A DNA stretch of 64,000 bases, from the NCBI GenBank assembly GCA_020441605.1, contig JAGRLX010000135.1, forward strand, positions 61,375-125,374, read 5' to 3'. Position numbers and translations under genes: made by a program. This stretch comes from Alphaproteobacteria bacterium. GTDB lineage: Bacteria; Pseudomonadota; Alphaproteobacteria; Rhizobiales; Aestuariivirgaceae. The notes under the pieces are model-generated. The model saw only the letters and a list, made by a program, of their open reading frames with translations. It searched no databases and was not told the DNA's origin. Position 1 is the stretch's first letter. The number at the start of each line of letters is the position of its first letter. Positions 17,798 through 26,049 of this stretch are shown here, piece by piece.

Positions 17798-18425
17798 GAG
17801 AGGCCTCGTCAACCATATCCAGCCACTCCCTGAGGCAAGTTGAAAAGCACCCTTCGCCCGTCACAGCCTCAGCTTCCATTCCTTTCGCTGCGGTCAACTC
17901 AATCGAAATCCCCCGCGCAGACAGCGCCGCTCGCAAGTCATCCAGCAATGTCTCTGGCACGCTCACGGACACAATTGGCGATAGGCGCAGTTCGATATGT
18001 TCCATGAGGACATCGCCAAAGCTTTTGACTGCCTTTAGCCGACACTGTTCTTCCAGGAATGGCCGCAACACGTCCGCGACATTCTCCTCCAAAGATGCCC
18101 GCAGTTCATGAAGGGACTCAGTCAATGTCAGCGCAAGCGACGACACTTCATCCAATTGCCATTTGTCCCGCGCCTTCTGCAAATCATCTGCGGATTGTCG
18201 GCGGAGCTCCGCGATTGCACCCTCATATTCCTTCAAGACTGACTCTCGCCCGACCCTCAGACCTTCCTCCCGTGCCTGACTCAGCTCGAATTCCCGGCCA
18301 GAATCGTCCCGCAAGTCGGCGGGCGCGCATGTGTCGGTCTGGTCACAGAGTCCAGGGTTACAGGAATCATTCCTTGCCGCCATGGGGCCGGTCGCGATCT
18401 TCAGCCAATCCGAAAAAGGTATCAC
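17790..18425 (-). CDS. fliH: FliH-like flagellar export ATPase regulator
   Basis: The protein has 211 residues. The N-terminal third is charged, then comes a helical region with FELSQAREEGLRVGRES and a long coiled coil, and a C-terminal alpha/beta domain (VLRPFLEEQ, LSPIVSVSVPETLLDDLRAAL) of FliH/HrpE type. FliH holds the FliI ATPase at the C-ring. I chose the GTG at 18425 because it overlaps the fliF stop as GTGA; another GTG ten codons upstream would overlap fliF by 34 bp. FliH is very divergent in this order, so the name rests on fold and position. Confidence 0.65.
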   Translation of the reverse strand: MIPFSDWLKIATGPMAARNDSCNPGLCDQTDTCAPADLRDDSGREFELSQAREEGLRVGRESVLKEYEGAIAELRRQSADDLQKARDKWQLDEVSSLALTLTESLHELRASLEENVADVLRPFLEEQCRLKAVKSFGDVLMEHIELRLSPIVSVSVPETLLDDLRAALSARGISIELTAAKGMEAEAVTGEGCFSTCLREWLDMVDEASHV

Positions 18426-20074
18426 GTGGCAAATCTCGCAGGATCGTTCAGCCACTGTCGGAGGACTTCCGCTGCTCTATCAGGATCCAACTCGACAATC
18501 TTCGTGAGGCGATCCCGAGGACTGTTGGACACCTCCCTCGCCAGATCCTCGAGAAGCGGATCGGCGGTCGGCAGCGCTTCGAAGCTGTCCAGACCCTCTG
18601 GTCGAGCGGCTAGGGGAACCGTGTTCCCCACGTCCGCAAATCCCACATTGTTGTCGGGCGAACTCGTGACCGCCGGCGGCACAATCAACTTCAAGGCCGG
18701 CCGCAAGCCGAGCAGCAGCACGAGCAACGCGACCAACAAGAGAGCGCCGGCATTGATCAACGTGCCAAGGTTCTCGCGGAGAACCTCTGTCAGTCCGTTC
18801 CCCTCAGCGGCACCCGTGTTCATATCGTCGCTAACAAAATCTACACTCGTCACGGTGACCTGATCTCCGCGCGCGTCTTTGACGCCTGCGGCAGACCTTA
18901 CCAACTGCTCAATCTCCCCCACAATCGATGTGATCGCGTCTGATGACGGAGTGTCACCAAGGGTCTTTGAGAGCTGCGCCCGATTCACCACCACCGCGAT
19001 GGACAAGGCCTCAATTTGATAGCCTTCCGAGCTCGTCGCTGTCGACTTCGAGTTGATTTCAAAGTTTGTCAGTTCCTCCCGGCGGTCTTTCTTTTCCTTT
19101 GAGCTGTCACCATTTGCCTTCGCGGTGTCCTCCTGCGGAATGTTTTGGTCCACAGACACGGCCTGCGCTGCGTTCGCATTCTCGGCCTCGCCACTTTCCT
19201 TGACCGATCTAATCGACCGCTCAACTCGCGAATTTGGATCAAAGACCGTCTCACTGATCTGGGTATGATCAGCATTCAATTTCGCGGCGACACTGATCCG
19301 AAAGTTGTCCAAGCCAAGGTAAGGAGTCAACGTTCGAGCGATGTTCCGTTCTACATCAGCAGATACGACGCGCTCGAGATCAATCAATTTCTCAGGGGCC
19401 GCAGACAATGAGTCATCCGAGGACGATAGAAGCGCACCATCGGTACTCATAACCGTTACCTGATCGACCGCGAGCCCCGGTACGGCAGCGGCAACGAGAT
19501 GGCGTATGGCATTGGCCGATCCGGTGCCAACATCCCCGTCTTTGCGAATGACCACCGACGCCGCTGCTGTCTCCTTCCCTGAACGCAGTACCGAATCCGT
19601 CCGCATTGCCAGATGAACCCGGGCAGTCTTGATGCCCTCCATCAACTGGATGGTGCGTGCGAGCTCTCCTTCAAGAGCGCGCACCTTCGTAACTTGTTGC
19701 ATGAATGACGTCAGGCCAATCGATCCCATTTTGTCAAACAACTCGTATCCGGCGGTCCCGCTTCTGGGGAGACCTCTCTGGGCCAGAAGCATCCGCGCCT
19801 TGGCGGCATATCCGCGGGACACCACGACGGTGTCACCCGTCGCACTAACGTCAAATGATATGCCAGCGTCACTCAGCTCCGAGCCGATTCGAGTAATATC
19901 CTGGGCATCCAGACCCGAATAAAGGACCTCACGTTCTGGTCGACTTAGAAGATAGCTGCTCACACCAACAAGCGCGAATACTGATACACCCGCGAGACCA
20001 AGAGCAACCAAGCGCCTTATACCCAGACCAAGAAGACTGGTACCGAGTGTCCTGAAGAATTCCAATACCTGCAC
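18422..20074 (-). CDS. fliF: Flagellar MS-ring protein FliF
   Basis: The 550-residue protein has two transmembrane helices, at about residues 22-45 and 425-445, flanking a large periplasmic region. YscJ/FliF ring motifs are LYSGLDAQDITRIGSELSDA and LLAQRGLPRSGTAGYELFDK. The C-terminal tail (DRLTKIVELDPDRAAEVLRQWL) is the FliG-binding helix. It forms the MS ring, the base of the basal body. It lies 95 bp after flagellin gene 1 and is the first gene of the fliF-fliH-motB-motC-fliK run. Confidence 0.95.
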   Translation of the reverse strand: MQVLEFFRTLGTSLLGLGIRRLVALGLAGVSVFALVGVSSYLLSRPEREVLYSGLDAQDITRIGSELSDAGISFDVSATGDTVVVSRGYAAKARMLLAQRGLPRSGTAGYELFDKMGSIGLTSFMQQVTKVRALEGELARTIQLMEGIKTARVHLAMRTDSVLRSGKETAAASVVIRKDGDVGTGSANAIRHLVAAAVPGLAVDQVTVMSTDGALLSSSDDSLSAAPEKLIDLERVVSADVERNIARTLTPYLGLDNFRISVAAKLNADHTQISETVFDPNSRVERSIRSVKESGEAENANAAQAVSVDQNIPQEDTAKANGDSSKEKKDRREELTNFEINSKSTATSSEGYQIEALSIAVVVNRAQLSKTLGDTPSSDAITSIVGEIEQLVRSAAGVKDARGDQVTVTSVDFVSDDMNTGAAEGNGLTEVLRENLGTLINAGALLLVALLVLLLGLRPALKLIVPPAVTSSPDNNVGFADVGNTVPLAARPEGLDSFEALPTADPLLEDLAREVSNSPRDRLTKIVELDPDRAAEVLRQWLNDPARFAT

Positions 20075-20169
20075 TCACACGTCTCCATGCCGCCCCGATT
20101 GAAGAACCAGAAGAACTATTCGGCTACGAAACTTGCCTGAACCCAGAAGAGGTGCATCCGCGACAGAGC

Positions 20170-21096
20170 TTATTGCCGGAACAGCGACAATATGCTCTGG
20201 CTGGATTGATTTGCGATGCTCAGTGATTGGACACCAAGCTGCTGCTGAACCTGCAATGCCTGAAGCTTGGTCGACTCTTCGTTCATGTCCGCGTCGACAA
20301 GAGAAGAAACTCCTCTTGTGATCGCGTCCATCAATGTCTTCACAAAGTCCCTCTGCAGACTCACTCGCTGCTTGATCGCACCTAGGTTCGCTGCAGACGT
20401 CGTCATGTTGCTGATAGCAGTATCTACCCACGCGATCATCTGCTCCAGATCTTCAAGATCGGCGTCTGAATTCGTCAGTGTCGATATATCGAGGCTCGCA
20501 ACCGAGTAAGTCACACCTCCGTTGCTGGTAGTATCCTCGGTGTCGATAATCCCGCTCTGGTCGTTCGCGTCATAGAGCTTCACCGAACCGACATCGATCG
20601 AAATCGTGCCAATGGTGATTCCACTATTGCTGCGCGAGAACGACGCGACGATTGTCTTGATAGGGTTATAGTCGGCAGAACCGGAGTCAACCGAGATCCA
20701 ATTTTCACCACTGAAGACAGATGTATCTCCGATGCTCTTAAGTTGAAGCTGGAGTTCCTCGATCTCCGACTGAATCTTGCCGCGATCTACCCCAGGTTGG
20801 CGGGCCGCCACCAGCTTGTTCTTGATCTCTTTGGCGGCCTCGATGGCACTGTTCATGCCTGTATAAGCGACATCGATCGTCGCAGCGCCCAGTCCGAGCG
20901 CGTCCATAACTGTTGATAGTGCGCCATTGTCCGAACGCATCGTAGTCGCTATCGACCAATAAGCGGCGTTGTCTTCGGCACTGTTGACCCGATAGCCAGT
21001 CGAAATGCGACTTTGGGTAATATCAAGCTTCTTGTTTGTTGCCGTGAGGCTCTGCAACGCGGTCATTGCTGACACGTTGGTCATGATGCTGGCCAT
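20170..21096 (-). CDS. Flagellin (copy 1)
   Basis: The protein has 308 residues, a short flagellin with D0/D1 domains and a small central domain, typical of rhizobial filaments. It has the N-terminal ISTGYRVNSAEDNAAYWSIA and the C-terminal LQALQVQQQLGVQSLSIANQ. The ATG at 21096 aligns with the starts of the two neighbouring copies (MASIMTNVSAM). It is the most divergent of the three, ending in FRQ instead of FR. AGGGAC 8 bp upstream is the likely ribosome site. A leader element at 21147-21175 is shared with the other copies. Confidence 0.95.
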   Translation of the reverse strand: MASIMTNVSAMTALQSLTATNKKLDITQSRISTGYRVNSAEDNAAYWSIATTMRSDNGALSTVMDALGLGAATIDVAYTGMNSAIEAAKEIKNKLVAARQPGVDRGKIQSEIEELQLQLKSIGDTSVFSGENWISVDSGSADYNPIKTIVASFSRSNSGITIGTISIDVGSVKLYDANDQSGIIDTEDTTSNGGVTYSVASLDISTLTNSDADLEDLEQMIAWVDTAISNMTTSAANLGAIKQRVSLQRDFVKTLMDAITRGVSSLVDADMNEESTKLQALQVQQQLGVQSLSIANQSSQSILSLFRQ

Positions 21097-21146
21097 GAGA
21101 ATCTGTCCCTGCACAATTGACACGTCTAAGGGGACATTCCGGGCCT

Positions 21147-21175
21147 ATGCCGGCACGGCGGATGGGCATCATACC
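21147..21175 (-). promoter_or_regulatory. Conserved flagellin leader element (copy 1)
   Basis: Read on the minus strand, GGTATGATGCC (21165-21175) is followed by CCGGCAT (21147-21153). ATGCC and GGCAT can pair as a small stem-loop. The element starts about 69 bp upstream of the flagellin ATG, and equivalents lie at 66 and 72 bp in the other two flagellin genes. It may be a leader RNA structure acted on by FlbT, or a promoter element; the sequence alone does not decide. Confidence 0.5.
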
Positions 21176-21228
21176 CTCAGTGGCATCACGCCACCGCACG
21201 CCGTGTCCGGTTTATATAACCTCAATAG

Positions 21229-21243
21229 TTAGCAAGTGGTTAA
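21229..21243. promoter_or_regulatory. Near-consensus CtrA-type box
   Basis: TTAG-N7-TTAA, one mismatch from the CtrA consensus, with exact spacing. It lies 133 bp upstream of flagellin copy 1, in the gap before the end of flagellin copy 2. It is weaker than the boxes at 1038 and 37723. Confidence 0.3.
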
Positions 21244-21288
21244 CATATTGCCACATCCTGGCACGAACATCGGCGGCACGCCGCAACG

Positions 21289-22212
21289 TTACCTGAACAG
21301 CGACATGATCGACTGATTGTTCTGGTTGGCGATGCTGAGTGCCTGAACGCCCAACTGTTGCTGAACCTGCAATGCCTGCAAGCGAGTTGACTCCTCGTTC
21401 ATATCGGCATCGACCAAAGTCCCGATGCCGCGCTTGATGGCATCCATCAGCGAGCCGACGAATTCCTTCTGCATGTTGGTGCGCTGCTTCACCGCACCGA
21501 GATTGCTGGCTGCGGTTGTCATGCTACTTATTGATGTATCGACCCAGGATATCATCTGCTCCAGATCCGCTAGGTCATTGTCGGTGTCTGTGAGCGCCGA
21601 AATATCCAGCGAAATAACAGAATAGGTGACCCCGCCGTTCGTGGTGGTGTCCTCCGAATCCAGGATTCCACTTTGATCTGCGGAGTCGAAGAGCTCGGTG
21701 GTCGTCAGATCAACCGAAATTGTACCGATCGAAATCGATCCGCCAGACCTGGAAAAGGATGCGACAATCGTCTTGATTGAATTATAAGCCGCGTCACTGG
21801 AATCAACGGAGAGCCAGTTCTCGCCGCTGAAGATCGAGGAATCCCCAATATTGACTAGCTGATTCTGAAGCTCGCCAATTTCTGCCTGCACCTTTTCACG
21901 GTCGATGCCGGGTTGACGGGCTGCCACCAACTTGTTCTTGATCTCCTTGGCCACATCAATCGCGGCATTCATGCCAGTGTAAGCAACATCTATCGTTGCC
22001 GCACCGAGACCGAGTGCATCCTTAACAGTGGACAAGGCGCCGTTGTCGGACCGCATGGTGGTCGCGATCGACCAATAGGCGGCATTGTCTTCAGCGCTTG
22101 CGACTCTGTACCCGGTCGAGATGCGACCCTGTGTAATCGACAAGTTCTTGTTTGTGGAATTCAGGCTCTGCAATGCGGTCATTGCAGAGACGTTGGTCAT
22201 GATGCTGGCCAT
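21289..22212 (-). CDS. Flagellin (copy 2)
   Basis: The protein has 307 residues and is closely similar to copy 3 over its whole length; most differences fall in the central segment (about residues 130-200). N-terminal (ISTGYRVASAEDNAAYWSIA) and C-terminal (RLQALQVQQQLGVQALSIAN) coiled-coil regions are intact, so the protein should polymerise. It has its own upstream gap of 213 bp with the shared leader element and a GGGGAC ribosome site. A terminator-like hairpin upstream suggests separate transcription from copy 3. Confidence 0.95.
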   Translation of the reverse strand: MASIMTNVSAMTALQSLNSTNKNLSITQGRISTGYRVASAEDNAAYWSIATTMRSDNGALSTVKDALGLGAATIDVAYTGMNAAIDVAKEIKNKLVAARQPGIDREKVQAEIGELQNQLVNIGDSSIFSGENWLSVDSSDAAYNSIKTIVASFSRSGGSISIGTISVDLTTTELFDSADQSGILDSEDTTTNGGVTYSVISLDISALTDTDNDLADLEQMISWVDTSISSMTTAASNLGAVKQRTNMQKEFVGSLMDAIKRGIGTLVDADMNEESTRLQALQVQQQLGVQALSIANQNNQSIMSLFR

Positions 22213-22250
22213 GCGACCGTCCCCTATGAGCTGGATTTGTCTGTGAACGC

Positions 22251-22288
22251 ATACCGGCGGGAGCGGTGGGAACGGTGGGCATCATGCC
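22251..22288 (-). promoter_or_regulatory. Conserved flagellin leader element (copy 2)
   Basis: On the minus strand, GGCATGATGCC (22278-22288) is here a perfect palindrome around a central G. It is followed by CCGGTAT (22251-22257), which can pair with ATGCC through one G-U wobble. The element begins 66 bp upstream of the flagellin ATG. The wobble in place of a strict pair is compatible with a conserved RNA stem. Confidence 0.5.
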
Positions 22289-22380
22289 AGAAGCAACTCA
22301 GGTCGCTTTCCGTTTCAATTCCAAATTAACAAGCCTTGGTTTCCAATCCCTTAATGATACAGGCTTCAAGAACTACAAGA

Positions 22381-22405
22381 GCCACCCGCCCGTCGGACGG
22401 GTGGC
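22381..22405 (-). terminator. Candidate intrinsic terminator after flagellin copy 3
   Basis: Perfect 8-bp arms GCCACCCG and CGGGTGGC surround a 9-base loop, 21 bp after the flagellin copy 3 stop codon. On the minus strand the stem is followed by a T-containing but imperfect tail (TCTTGTAGTTCTTG). It would separate the transcript of copy 3 from the promoter region of copy 2. Confidence 0.6.
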
Positions 22406-22425
22406 CAATCACCGAAAGCACCGAC

Positions 22426-23349
22426 TTAGCGGAACAGGGACAAGATGCTCTGGCTATTCTGGTTCGCGATACTGAGCGCCTGAATACCCAGCTGTTGCTG
22501 CACCTGCAGCGCCTGAAGCCTCGTTGACTCCTCATTCATGTCGGCGTCGACGAGCGCTCCAACGCCTCTATCAATGGCTGTCATCAACGAACCGACAAAC
22601 TCGGACTGCAATGTGGTGCGCTGCTTGATCGCGCCAAGATTGCTCGCGGCGGTAGTCATGTTTCCAATGGCGGTGTCGACAAAGGATATCATCTGCTCCA
22701 AATCGGCGAGATCGTTGTCCGTGTCCGTCAGTGCTGAAATATCGAGGTCGGCCACTGCGTAGTCGACACCGCCGTTTGTTGTCGTGTCCACGGTGTCGAG
22801 AATGCCAGACTGGTCATTCGAATCGTAAAGTTTTACCGAATCGATGTCGATTGACAGAGTGCCGACGGATACCGAGCCGCCGGACCGCGAAAATGAGGCA
22901 ATCATGGTCTTGGAAGAGTTGTAACCGGTGGCACTCGAATCAACCGACAGCCAATTCTCACCACTGAAAACTGAGGAGTCTCCGATGCTCTTCAACTGAT
23001 TCTGGAGTTCTGAAATTTCCGATTGCACCTTTTCCCGGTCAATACCCGGCTGACGTGCTGCAACCAACTTGTTCTTGATCTCCTTGGTCACATCGATGGC
23101 GGCATTCATCCCAGTATAAGCCACGTCGATCGTAGCTGCCCCTAGGCCGAGCGCATCCTTAACGGTAGAAAGCGCACCCCGGTCCGATCGCATGGTGGTG
23201 GCAATCGACCAATAGGCGGCATTGTCTTCGGCACTGCTGACGCGATAGCCGGTCGAAATGCGAGACTGTGTCTGCGAAAGGTTCTTGTTGGTGGCGGAGA
23301 GGCTCTGCAAGGCGGTCATCGCAGAGACGTTTGTCATAATCGAAGGCAT
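22426..23349 (-). CDS. Flagellin (copy 3)
   Basis: The protein has 307 residues and starts MPSIMTNVSAM, with Pro in place of the Ala seen in the other copies. D0/D1 helices are conserved at both ends (YRVSSAEDNAAYWSIATTMR and RLQALQVQQQLGIQALSIAN). It is the first flagellin after fliP in transcription order, with 156 bp of its own upstream sequence holding the shared leader element. An AGGGAC ribosome site lies 8 bp before the ATG. Confidence 0.95.
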   Translation of the reverse strand: MPSIMTNVSAMTALQSLSATNKNLSQTQSRISTGYRVSSAEDNAAYWSIATTMRSDRGALSTVKDALGLGAATIDVAYTGMNAAIDVTKEIKNKLVAARQPGIDREKVQSEISELQNQLKSIGDSSVFSGENWLSVDSSATGYNSSKTMIASFSRSGGSVSVGTLSIDIDSVKLYDSNDQSGILDTVDTTTNGGVDYAVADLDISALTDTDNDLADLEQMISFVDTAIGNMTTAASNLGAIKQRTTLQSEFVGSLMTAIDRGVGALVDADMNEESTRLQALQVQQQLGIQALSIANQNSQSILSLFR

Positions 23350-23393
23350 GGTACTCTGTCCCTATACACATTACTTACTTTACAGTCGGGGAC

Positions 23394-23431
23394 ATGCCGG
23401 TCAGGCCGGATTGATGGCACGGCATCATACC
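23394..23431 (-). promoter_or_regulatory. Conserved flagellin leader element (copy 3)
   Basis: On the minus strand, GGTATGATGCC (23421-23431) is followed by CCGGCAT (23394-23400). ATGCC and GGCAT can pair with a loop of about 20 bases. It begins 72 bp upstream of the flagellin ATG. The sequence around it differs from copies 1 and 2, which makes the shared blocks stand out. Confidence 0.5.
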
Positions 23432-23505
23432 TGGAGATCGGAGTCTCCTGCCATCACCGCAACAATCTAACGGGGGACGTCCTACTAAGGATCTAAGAGA
23501 ATGGG

Positions 23506-24249
23506 TTAACCAGAAGAAAAGGAGTTCAATAAACTTCCCACCAGCAGGTGCCAGCCGTCGATCAACACAAAGAACAAGACCTTGAAAGGCAGCGAAATTA
23601 CGGTCGGAGGAAGCATCATCATGCCCATCGACATAGTCAATGTCGCGACGATGAGATCGATGATCAAGAAGGGCAGCACGATCAAAAACCCGATCTCGAA
23701 TCCGCGCCGCAATTCCGACACCATGAAAGCGGGCACCAAGATCCGAAGATCGGGCTTCTCCGCCCCTGCGAGATTCAGCGATTTTGCAACGGCTATCTCT
23801 TCAAATAACGCTAAGTCCTTTTCACGTACATTGCGCAACATGAACTCGCGGAACGGAACGGTGATCCTCTCGTAGGCTGCAGACTCCGCAATCTCATTCC
23901 TCATCAGCGGTTCGACACCATCCTTCCACGCCTTATCGAATACCGGTGACATGACGAAAAATGTGAGAAACAACGAAAGTGACACCAGTACGAGATTCGC
24001 GGGCGTGCTCTGCAGACCCAGACCCGAGCGCAGGAACGAGAACGCGATCACAAAACGCGTGAAGCTTGTCACCATGATCAGCAGCCCAGGCGCCACAGAC
24101 AGAACGGTTATCAGCGCGATATACTGGATTATACGGCCGGAAACCTGGCCGTTCTCGGGCGTGAACAACTTTCCCAACTCGGAGACCTGCGCCAACGCAG
24201 TGCCGGAAAAGAGAACAAAGAGGAGCAAGGCAGATAGCAGCCGACTCAT
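23506..24249 (-). CDS. fliP: Flagellar export gate protein FliP
   Basis: The protein has 247 residues. It has a cleavable signal peptide (about 1-20), then four transmembrane helices. Family motifs are SVAPGLLIMVTSFTRFVIAF, LVLVSLSLFLTFFVMSPVF, a PFREFMLRNVREKDLALF segment, and MGMMMLPPTVISLPFKVLFF near the end. It is the central subunit of the export gate with FliQ and FliR. It overlaps fliL by 4 bp. No fliO is seen next to it. Confidence 0.95.
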   Translation of the reverse strand: MSRLLSALLLFVLFSGTALAQVSELGKLFTPENGQVSGRIIQYIALITVLSVAPGLLIMVTSFTRFVIAFSFLRSGLGLQSTPANLVLVSLSLFLTFFVMSPVFDKAWKDGVEPLMRNEIAESAAYERITVPFREFMLRNVREKDLALFEEIAVAKSLNLAGAEKPDLRILVPAFMVSELRRGFEIGFLIVLPFLIIDLIVATLTMSMGMMMLPPTVISLPFKVLFFVLIDGWHLLVGSLLNSFSSG

Positions 24250-24806
24250 TCGACCACCAAGGAGTGAATCAGCACTTCACGGATCTGTCCGCCCGACAGC
24301 GCCGCGATCACGTCATTAAGATCCTGCCGCAGATAGAGCAACCCGCTGGGTCCTTCGATCTGTCTGAGGCCTGTCGTACGAAGATAGGCCAAGACCTGCG
24401 TAGCGGCCTTCTCGACGAGCACCTCGGCGCTCTCGTCTGTCTCCTCGACGACAACCATGGAACCCTCCAATCTGATCCATGTCCCCTTTGGGTCGGCCAG
24501 TGTTGTCAACACCGGCGGAAATCGCACTACTCGTAATTTTTCGGGATCATGGTTCTCCTCATTCCCTGTCGACGAGATCACAGCCCCGCCCTGTCCGTGC
24601 GACGCAGGACCGTGGCCCTCTTCGGCTCGAGCTACAGCATGCTCTGCAATCGATCCTCCGGTCTGTGAAGCCCCCAAAGCCGACTCACCTGACTTGAGTA
24701 ACGAACCAACAGTCAATCCCGCTCCCGTGGCAACAAGCGTAAGCAGCAATACGACCACGACGAATGCCAACCTCGTCGACGACCTTTCCTGACGCGCTGC
24801 TGACAT
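24246..24806 (-). CDS. fliL: Flagellar basal-body protein FliL
   Basis: The protein has 186 residues. It has a short cytoplasmic N-terminus, one membrane helix (LAFVVVVLLLTLVATGAGL) and a low-complexity linker. The periplasmic FliL domain starts with RVVRFPPVLTTLADPKGTWI and ends with QIREVLIHSLVVE. FliL surrounds the stator units and affects torque. I chose the ATG at 24806, 17 bp after the flgH stop; a start at 24863 would overlap flgH. A second FliL-like protein is encoded at 3234-3719. Confidence 0.9.
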   Translation of the reverse strand: MSAARQERSSTRLAFVVVVLLLTLVATGAGLTVGSLLKSGESALGASQTGGSIAEHAVARAEEGHGPASHGQGGAVISSTGNEENHDPEKLRVVRFPPVLTTLADPKGTWIRLEGSMVVVEETDESAEVLVEKAATQVLAYLRTTGLRQIEGPSGLLYLRQDLNDVIAALSGGQIREVLIHSLVVE

Positions 24807-24823
24807 TCTTCCCAGTCCCCGAG

Positions 24824-25525
24824 CTAGAACGGAGAAATCCGGTCCCAGAGTTGCTGGGACCATCCGGGCTGCTGAACCTCCATGAGGCGGCCCCGCCCCC
24901 CGTAGGAAATGCGGGCCTCGGCAATCTTCTCGTAGGATATCGAATTATCAGGCGCAATATCACCTGGGCGGATTATGCCCGCAATATGAAGTGTCCTCTG
25001 CTCGAAGTTGACCACAACCTCCTGGCTCCCCTCGATCACAAGATACCCATTCGGCAATACCGAAGTTACAATGGCGGCTACCGAGAGCTCGATCTTCTCA
25101 GACCTCGTGGTGTTGCCTTGGCCCGATGCACTTGAAGTCGAACTCACGTCGCCGTTTCCGTTCACATCAGCGCCTACCACACCCATGAGATCATAGGTAA
25201 AGCCCAAGTCCCCACCGGCTGCTGCCTTCCGACTGCGATTGGACGTGTTATTCAGCGAAGCCTTGTCGTTGATCGCAATATGAACGGTAATCAGGTCGCC
25301 ATTGCGCCGTGCCCTGAAATCGCGAAAGAAATCCGCATTTCCACCGATCCAGGACCCATTATCGGCTTCAAATGCAGGCAAAGCGCTGACTGCCGAAACT
25401 GTATCTGTACTTCTGATACCCGATCCCACCGGCGATAAGGGTGGCGCACGACCGAAACTCTCGATATCCGGTGAGCATCCCGGGAGCAGGAGGAGTAGAC
25501 CCATCGCAAGACCACGGTGACTCAT
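24824..25525 (-). CDS. flgH: Flagellar L-ring protein FlgH
   Basis: This 233-residue outer-membrane lipoprotein has the lipobox LLLLPGC at about residues 11-17. The FlgH core follows: FFRDFRARRNGDLITVHIAI, then a GVVGADVNGNGDVSSTSS stretch, and HIAGIIRPGDIAPDNSISY near the C-terminus. It forms the L ring around the rod in the outer membrane, so the host has a Gram-negative envelope. It overlaps motE by 4 bp. Confidence 0.94.
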   Translation of the reverse strand: MSHRGLAMGLLLLLPGCSPDIESFGRAPPLSPVGSGIRSTDTVSAVSALPAFEADNGSWIGGNADFFRDFRARRNGDLITVHIAINDKASLNNTSNRSRKAAAGGDLGFTYDLMGVVGADVNGNGDVSSTSSASGQGNTTRSEKIELSVAAIVTSVLPNGYLVIEGSQEVVVNFEQRTLHIAGIIRPGDIAPDNSISYEKIAEARISYGGRGRLMEVQQPGWSQQLWDRISPF

Positions 25526-26049
25526 GATCCATCTCCCGCGGCCTTCGCCTTGAGCGGCCTTGCCATCAATCGGATGAGAACTGCCGCCTTCAATGGATCC
25601 ATCTCGTTCAGGATCGTGCTGGCGCTCCGAGGGCTGAGCTGGCTCAGTATGGACACGGCCGTCTCCTGGCCGACCTCGGTCAACTGCCGCGCCGCTGCCT
25701 GCGAATCCATCTTGGCATAGATGTTCACAAGACCCGTGTTGGCTCTCGCGAGCAGGCGCTCATGCCGTTCCACGATGGCCAGCAATTCAATCCGCCGTTC
25801 CTCCAAAGCCGCGATCTTCGACTGAAGCTCCTCCTCCAACCTTCTGATTGCGCCGGCACGCAGCGCGGCCCGAACATCGGCAGCCTTGTCAGAAATGGAC
25901 GCGCAATATTCCTCCGCGAGCGAAGTGTCGGATCCTGCCTTGCGAGACGAAGTATTGAGCCCATCCTCTTCAGCCCCAAGCGCCGAACTCTCGAACACCA
26001 CAATAAGCACTGCCAGCAAATGGAACACACTCCTCGCAGAGAGCATCAC
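25522..26049 (-). CDS. motE: Motility protein MotE, MotC chaperone
   Basis: The protein has 175 residues with a signal peptide (about 1-25), a coiled-coil region (ALRAGAIRRLEEELQSKIAA and following) and a MgtE-N-like helical end (VSILSQLSPRSASTILNEMD). In Sinorhizobium MotE is a periplasmic chaperone that stabilises MotC. The position between flgI and flgH, with 4-bp overlaps on both sides, is the rhizobial one. Confidence 0.85.
   Translation of the reverse strand: MMLSARSVFHLLAVLIVVFESSALGAEEDGLNTSSRKAGSDTSLAEEYCASISDKAADVRAALRAGAIRRLEEELQSKIAALEERRIELLAIVERHERLLARANTGLVNIYAKMDSQAAARQLTEVGQETAVSILSQLSPRSASTILNEMDPLKAAVLIRLMARPLKAKAAGDGS

Noticed and set aside
21249..21284. Two short hairpins after flagellin copy 2 (TGCCA...TGGCA and GCGG...CCGC)
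   Set aside because: Stems of only four to five base pairs without a T tract; too weak to call a terminator.
22321..22356. TTAA words upstream of flagellin copy 2 as CtrA sites
   Set aside because: Spacing between half-sites does not fit N7, and one lies alone.
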